Source of the DNA: Thermacetogenium sp. UBA5472
Lineage (GTDB): Bacteria > Bacillota > DSM-12270 > Thermacetogeniales > Thermacetogeniaceae
Reading direction: 5' to 3'
NCBI GenBank assembly: GCA_002426495.1
Contig: DIQC01000065.1
Location: forward strand, 68,424-95,424
DNA: 27,001 bases
The translations under genes were made by a program, and so were the position numbers. Positions 22,240 to 27,001 of the stretch are shown piece by piece. Under the pieces are notes generated by a model. It had not been told where the DNA came from. It did not search any database and saw nothing but the letters and a program-made list of their open reading frames with translations. Numbering within the stretch: the first letter of the stretch is position 1; each line of letters opens with the position of its first letter.

Positions 22240-24427
22240 ACAAAAACCTGTTTGGATGGAGATGGGCCTTAATGCTGATGAATATAAAAAGGTCATTGAA
22301 ATTCTCGGACGGAAACCTAATTATCTTGAGACAGCGCTCTTTGGAGTTCTCTGGTCTGAGCACTGCAGTTATAAGAATTCCCGCCCTTTATTAAAGAAGT
22401 TTCCTACAGAGGGGAAATATGTTCTGCAAGGCCCCGGAGAGAATGCCGGGGTTGTGGATATTGGGGATGGGCAGGCCCTGGTTTTTAAAGTGGAAAGCCA
22501 CAACCACCCTTCGGCAATAGAACCCTATGAGGGTGCCGCCACAGGTGTGGGAGGTGTGGCCAGAGATATCTTTACTATGGGGGCAAGGCCCATCGCTTCC
22601 TTGAATTCACTGCGCTTCGGTACCCTGGATGACCCTCATGTGCGCCATCTTCTCTCTGGTGTGGTTGCTGGAATTGCCGGTTACGGCAACCGGCTTGGTA
22701 CTCCCACAGTGGGTGGCGAGATTTTCTTCCATTCCAGTTACCAGGAGAATCCCCTGGTCAACGCCATGTGTGTTGGCTTGGTTGACCACGACCGGATAGT
22801 GCGCGGACAGGCTGCAGGGCCTGGTAATTTGGTGCTTACGGCAGGAGCTAAAACAGGGAAAGATGGCATTCAGGGATGTACCTTCGCCTCAGAAGAGTTG
22901 AGTGAAGAAACCGAGGCCCCGGACATACAGAGGGGTGACCCGTTGTTAGAAAACCTGCTCATCGAAGCCTGCCTGGAACTGATGGAAAATGGTTATGTGG
23001 TGGGCATACAGGACATGGGAGCTGCCGGTTTTACCAGTTCCAGTGCTGAGATGGCAGGCAGGGCTGGCACAGGAATGGAGATCGATGTATCCTTGGTTCC
23101 CCAGCGGGAGGAGGGGATGACCCCCTATGATGTCATGCTCTCTGAGTCACAAGAGAGGATGCTGCTGGTTATTGAACCACAACATGAAAAAACAGCTAAA
23201 GAAGTCTTTGATAAATATAATGTGGAAATGGCTGTAGTGGGCAGGGTGACTGCTGACGGGATCTATCGGGTGCGTGAAGGGGAAGAAATCGTGGCCGAGA
23301 TACCTGTGCAGGCCTTAACCGAGTCTCCGGTCCAGCATCCGGAGCAGCGAGAACCGGAGTATTACCAGAGGCTGCGTGCTTGGACACCAGATGAGCTTCC
23401 AGTTCCGGAGAACTGTGATGATATTTTGGAGAGGCTCCTGGCATCTCCGAACATTGCCAGCAAAGAGTGGGTCTACAACCAGTATGACCATATGGCCATG
23501 CTCAATACTGTTGTCAGCCCCGGAGCTGATGCAGCTGTCTTGCGCATCAAGGGAACCGGTAAGGGAATTGCTCTGACTATAGATGGAAATTCCCGCTACT
23601 GTTATCTTGATCCCCGCCGGGGAGGCGCCATTGCAGTTGCTGAGGCGGCCAGAAACCTTTCCTGTGTAGGAGCCGAACCCCTTGCTCTTACCGATGGTCT
23701 GAATTTTGGCAATCCTGAGAAACCGGAGATATTCTGGCAGTTCCATCAGGTTGTAGAGGGGATGAGTGAGGCCTGTCGCAAAATGGAAATCCCGGTGATC
23801 AGTGGGAATGTCAGTCTGAATAATGAATCTAAAGGGGAACCAATTAATCCTACTCCTGTTGTAGGAATGGCAGGAATCCTGCCTGATATAGAGAAATATA
23901 TCACAAGTACCTTCAAGGTTCCAGGGGATGAAATCATACTGCTGGGCAAATTCTCTCCCCAGCTGGGAGCCAGTGAATACCTGGCCATCGTCCATGGTAT
24001 GGAACAGGGAGCTGTACCTGATCTGAATCTGGATGATGAGAACAAAGTGCAGTTGTGCTGCCGGAAACTGATCAGGGATGGGAAAATAAAAACCGCCCAT
24101 GACTGTGCTGAGGGCGGTCTTGCCATAGCTGTAGCAGAGTGCTGCATTTCCGGTAAAATGGGAGCAACTCTCCAACTACCCTTTACCGGAAGGGAAGACA
24201 CGCTGCTCTTTGGTGAAGTACAGTCCTGTATTTTGGTTGCCTGCGCTCCCCGGGAAGTAGATGGAGTGCTCCAAACTGCGAAAGAAATGGGAGTCGTCTC
24301 CACTGTTCTGGGACGGACAGGAGGATTACACATTCTGATCAAGGATCAGAATGAAGGCATTTTAATTAATAAGCATATTGAGGAGATGGAAAAGGTATGG
24401 CGGGGGAGCATAGCAGATCACTTCTAG
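22232..24427 (+). CDS. purL: FGAM synthase large subunit PurL
   Basis: PurL is the ATP-dependent synthase that converts FGAR to FGAM. Its 731 residues match the small bacterial PurL. Motifs seen are VLWSEHCSYKNSRPLLKKFP with the catalytic histidine region, VFKVESHNHPSAIEPYEGAA, then TGVGGVARDIFTMGARP, and a second AIRS-like half with VSLNNESKG and AHDCAEGGLAIAVAE. The ATG overlaps purQ by eight bases, with GGAGGGAG upstream. The end overlaps purF by 31 bases. Nothing is unusual in this gene itself, but its glutaminase partner appears inactive, so this protein would have to use ammonia directly. Confidence 0.96.
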   Translation: MAEQKPVWMEMGLNADEYKKVIEILGRKPNYLETALFGVLWSEHCSYKNSRPLLKKFPTEGKYVLQGPGENAGVVDIGDGQALVFKVESHNHPSAIEPYEGAATGVGGVARDIFTMGARPIASLNSLRFGTLDDPHVRHLLSGVVAGIAGYGNRLGTPTVGGEIFFHSSYQENPLVNAMCVGLVDHDRIVRGQAAGPGNLVLTAGAKTGKDGIQGCTFASEELSEETEAPDIQRGDPLLENLLIEACLELMENGYVVGIQDMGAAGFTSSSAEMAGRAGTGMEIDVSLVPQREEGMTPYDVMLSESQERMLLVIEPQHEKTAKEVFDKYNVEMAVVGRVTADGIYRVREGEEIVAEIPVQALTESPVQHPEQREPEYYQRLRAWTPDELPVPENCDDILERLLASPNIASKEWVYNQYDHMAMLNTVVSPGADAAVLRIKGTGKGIALTIDGNSRYCYLDPRRGGAIAVAEAARNLSCVGAEPLALTDGLNFGNPEKPEIFWQFHQVVEGMSEACRKMEIPVISGNVSLNNESKGEPINPTPVVGMAGILPDIEKYITSTFKVPGDEIILLGKFSPQLGASEYLAIVHGMEQGAVPDLNLDDENKVQLCCRKLIRDGKIKTAHDCAEGGLAIAVAECCISGKMGATLQLPFTGREDTLLFGEVQSCILVACAPREVDGVLQTAKEMGVVSTVLGRTGGLHILIKDQNEGILINKHIEEMEKVWRGSIADHF

Positions 24428-25803
24428 GTGAAGATAAACCAAAAGAGGCTTGTGGTGTTTTTGGAATTTATGCACCAGGCCAGGATGTAGCAAGGATAAC
24501 TTATTACGGACTTTATGCCCTCCAACACCGCGGACAGGAGAGTGCCGGTATTGCTGTCAGTGATGGTGAGAGAATCACCTGCCGCAAGGGAATGGGGTTA
24601 GTCAGCGAGGTTTTTATAGAGGATACTCTGGAGAAGCTGAAGGGCAGGATGGCTTTTGGACACGTTCGCTATACAACTGATCAAGATAGCATCGTGGAGA
24701 ATATAGAACCCCAGAATTTCTATTATCAGCAGGGCATGATCGCCATCGGGCATAATGGGAATTTGACAAACAGCGCTGTTCTGCGCAGGGAGATGGAGCA
24801 GGCAGGAGCGGTTTTTCAGAGTACATCTGACAGTGAATTGATCATCAGTATGATCGTACGTGCCGGGGCCAGTGATCTGATATCTGGGATCCTCAAGACC
24901 ATGGAAAAGATTGAGGGATCATATTCTTTGCTTCTGATGACTGAGAAGAGGATGATTGGGATACGGGACCCATACGGGATGCGCCCTCTATGCCTGGGGC
25001 GATTCGGAGATGGGTATGTGCTGGCTTCGGAGTCCTGCGCTCTGGATACTGTGGGAGCTCAATTTATCAGAGATGTAGAGCCCGGAGAAGTTGTGATCAT
25101 TGATGAAAAAGGTGTTACATCTCTGCGTCCTCATCAACCTCATCAAAAGGCTTTATGTATTTTTGAGTTTGTTTATTTTGCCAGGCCGGACAGTGTCATC
25201 GATGGGCTGAGTGTGCAAAAGGCGCGCTATGCTCTGGGCCGGGAGCTAGCCCGGGAGAATCCTCTGGATGCGGATCTGGTCATACCGGTGCCTGATTCGG
25301 GAACGAGTTCAGCCCTGGCCTATGCTACTGAGCGTGGACTTCCTTTCAGTGAAGGGTTGATGAAGAACCGGTATGTAGGGCGTACCTTTATTCGCCCAAC
25401 CCAGGCGAACAGAGAACTGGGAGTACGGCTCAAGCTCAATCCGATCCGGGATATCATTGCCGGAAAAAGGGTGATTATGATCGATGATTCGATAGTTCGT
25501 GGGACAACCTCAGGTAGGATTGTTCAGATGATCCGTGATGCTGGGGCTCGAGAGGTGCATCTTTTAGTCAGTTCTCCACCTATCACTCACAGCTGCTATT
25601 ATGGGATTGACACCTCAGGCAAGGGTGAACTGATTGCAGCTACACACTGTGTGGATGAGATCAGACAGCATATAGGTGCGGACAGCCTCAACTATTTGAG
25701 TATCTCCGGCCTGCAAGCCGCTGTAGCACCGATTTGTCCGGAGGATATCTGTAATGCATGTTTTTGCGGAGACTATCCGATCCAGGTTTCAGGTGATAAA
25801 TAG
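24397..25803 (+). CDS. purF: Amidophosphoribosyltransferase PurF
   Basis: PurF catalyses the first committed step, making phosphoribosylamine from PRPP and glutamine. It has 468 residues. The short N-terminal propeptide should be removed to expose C19 of CGVFGIY as the glutaminase nucleophile, so this amidotransferase is intact in contrast to PurQ. The glutaminase domain contains ALQHRGQESAGIA and FGHVRYTT. The phosphoribosyltransferase domain has VIMIDDSIVRGTTS as the PRPP loop. Four cysteines at 254, 400, 452 and 455 match the [4Fe-4S] ligands of the Bacillus-type enzyme, so the protein is probably oxygen-labile. The start overlaps the purL 3' end, with AGGAGATGG upstream. Confidence 0.96.
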   Translation: MAGEHSRSLLGEDKPKEACGVFGIYAPGQDVARITYYGLYALQHRGQESAGIAVSDGERITCRKGMGLVSEVFIEDTLEKLKGRMAFGHVRYTTDQDSIVENIEPQNFYYQQGMIAIGHNGNLTNSAVLRREMEQAGAVFQSTSDSELIISMIVRAGASDLISGILKTMEKIEGSYSLLLMTEKRMIGIRDPYGMRPLCLGRFGDGYVLASESCALDTVGAQFIRDVEPGEVVIIDEKGVTSLRPHQPHQKALCIFEFVYFARPDSVIDGLSVQKARYALGRELARENPLDADLVIPVPDSGTSSALAYATERGLPFSEGLMKNRYVGRTFIRPTQANRELGVRLKLNPIRDIIAGKRVIMIDDSIVRGTTSGRIVQMIRDAGAREVHLLVSSPPITHSCYYGIDTSGKGELIAATHCVDEIRQHIGADSLNYLSISGLQAAVAPICPEDICNACFCGDYPIQVSGDK

Positions 25804-25844
25804 TTCTCATTTTTTGTCTTTATATTAAAAAGAGGCGGTAATAG

Positions 25845-26894
25845 ATGAAACAAGAAAAATCAATGTATAAAGAAGCGGGTGTGGATATTGATGCCGGGGA
25901 GCAGGCGGTAGAGCTGTTCAAGGAGCATGTTGCTTCTACCCTGCGTCCGGAGGTTTTAGGGGGTTTGGGGGGGTTTTCCGGGCTCTTTGCCCTGGATCTA
26001 GAGCGTTACCAAAACCCTGTGCTTGTATCGGGAACTGATGGCGTCGGTACCAAGCTAAAGGTTGCCCAAATGATGGGAAAGCATGATACAGTAGGGATCG
26101 ACCTGGTGGCTATGTGTGTCAATGACATTCTTGTCACAGGTGCGGAACCCCTATTTTTCCTTGATTATTTGGCCTGTGGTAAACTGCAGCCGTCACAGGT
26201 GGAGGATGTTGTAGCAGGTGTTGCTGCAGGGTGCCGGGCGGCAGGATGCGCTCTGCTGGGTGGAGAAACTGCAGAAATGCCCGACTTTTACCCGGTAGGG
26301 GAGTATGATTTAGCTGGCTTTGCCGTGGGAGCGGTAAATAAGTCAGATGTTTGGGATGGCAAGATGATTGATGAGGGGGACCTGTTGATCGGCCTTTCCT
26401 CATCTGGTGTTCACAGCAACGGCTATTCTTTAGTACGCCATATTCTGTTTAAGAATAGTGGGTGTTCTGTTACTGATACTTTTCCTGAAACTGGCCGCAC
26501 CATTGGAGAAGAACTCCTGACTCCCACCAGGATCTATGTTAAGTCGGTCCTCGCTGCCAGAGAAAGAGTGGGCAAGCGGATCAAAGGCGCTGCTCATATC
26601 ACCGGTGGTGGGATGACCGAAAACATTCCCCGTGTGCTTCCGCAAGGCCTGGGTGTGGAGATACACTGTGGCCAGTGGCCTGTTTCGCCTATTTTTCATT
26701 TTCTGCAGCAAAAGGGTGACGTCCCTATAGAGGAGATGTACCGGGTATTCAATATGGGTATCGGATTTGTGCTGATTGCAGCTGCAGATGCCGGAAAAGA
26801 GCTATTGGATGTTTTTCGTGGGTTAGGTGAAGAGGCCTTCATTATAGGAAAAGTTATAAAAGGGTCGGGTGTTAGCTATTTAGGATTGGATTAA
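25845..26894 (+). CDS. purM: Phosphoribosylformylglycinamidine cyclo-ligase PurM
   Basis: PurM (AIR synthetase) closes the imidazole ring, turning FGAM into AIR with ATP. Its 349 residues are of normal length. Motifs are YKEAGVDIDAGEQAVELFK, VSGTDGVGTKLKVA (nucleotide-binding loop), MCVNDILVTGAEPLFFLDY, LLGGETAEMPDFY and AHITGGGMTENIPRVLP. The ATG follows GAGGCGG and lies 41 bases after purF. It is the last recognisable pur gene in the window. The following 107 bases do not start a purN-like frame and end in another GAACCGTCCCC motif. Confidence 0.96.
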   Translation: MKQEKSMYKEAGVDIDAGEQAVELFKEHVASTLRPEVLGGLGGFSGLFALDLERYQNPVLVSGTDGVGTKLKVAQMMGKHDTVGIDLVAMCVNDILVTGAEPLFFLDYLACGKLQPSQVEDVVAGVAAGCRAAGCALLGGETAEMPDFYPVGEYDLAGFAVGAVNKSDVWDGKMIDEGDLLIGLSSSGVHSNGYSLVRHILFKNSGCSVTDTFPETGRTIGEELLTPTRIYVKSVLAARERVGKRIKGAAHITGGGMTENIPRVLPQGLGVEIHCGQWPVSPIFHFLQQKGDVPIEEMYRVFNMGIGFVLIAAADAGKELLDVFRGLGEEAFIIGKVIKGSGVSYLGLD

Positions 26895-26970
26895 GGTGCC
26901 AGGATGGTGGACAGCTGTCCGAATTCGGTGAGCAAGTTTCCTTGATTGCTCGTAGCGGAGCCATTATATG

Positions 26971-27001
26971 GAAAAACACGGATCACCGGAACCGTCCCCC
27001 T
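26971..27001. repeat. REP-like element at the window edge (partial)
   Basis: GATCACCGGAACCGTCCCC at the right edge shares the loop core GAACCGTCCC with copies A-D, but the left flank differs (CACGGATCACC instead of GTGAGACGCG). The right arm is outside the window. Confidence 0.45.

Noticed and set aside
23315..24175. Minus-strand frame of 286 codons
   Set aside because: It is the shadow of purL, whose plus-strand frame is conserved throughout.

Overview
The window looks like chromosomal DNA of a low-to-mid GC Gram-positive anaerobe of the Clostridia, possibly Peptococcaceae-like. I infer this from the purE-purS-purQ-purL-purF-purM gene order, the strong GGAGG-type ribosome binding sites with frequent TTG starts, and a CNNM/HlyC-type remnant. 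No rRNA or tRNA gene is present to fix the taxonomy.

Layout. (1) 1-875: C-terminal part of a type I restriction HsdR subunit, cut by the window edge. (2) 986-2574: half of a REP-like palindrome interrupted by an IS1182-family element whose transposase has an in-frame stop. (3) 5822-2652, minus strand: a three-gene ABC-three-component (ABC-3C) conflict locus (nuclease-like component, middle component, SMC/Rad50-like DUF3732 ATPase). Its ATPase lacks the C-terminal lobe on the side that faces the IS. (4) 5925-6650: debris, namely a small ORF remnant, IS21-like terminal repeats, an unidentified ORF tail and the C-terminal half of a small XRE-type regulator. (5) 6651-18278: an apparently intact type 3 BREX operon, brxF-brxC-pglX-brxH-pglZ-brxA, tightly packed on the plus strand. 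(6) 18263-20413: a graveyard of gene fragments (M20 amidohydrolase, GIY-YIG nuclease, sortase-type surface protein, CNNM/HlyC transporter) with REP-like palindromes, around an intact VapBC-like toxin-antitoxin pair that has a readable promoter and operator. (7) 20512-26894: the purine operon purE, purS, purQ, purL, purF, purM.

How it works together. Regions 1-5 form a defence island (type I R-M, ABC-3C, BREX) next to a housekeeping operon. In BREX, PglX methylates host DNA, and BrxC, the helicase, PglZ, BrxF and BrxA carry out discrimination and phage exclusion. The ABC-3C locus is probably inactive because its ATPase is truncated. In the purine operon, PurS, PurQ and PurL should form FGAM synthase, but PurQ has glycine where the glutaminase nucleophile cysteine should be. 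That is the most surprising single observation here. Other points of interest are a BrxF without a visible P-loop, a strongly AT-rich block inside pglX, and a palindrome family with a conserved loop but exchangeable stem arms.
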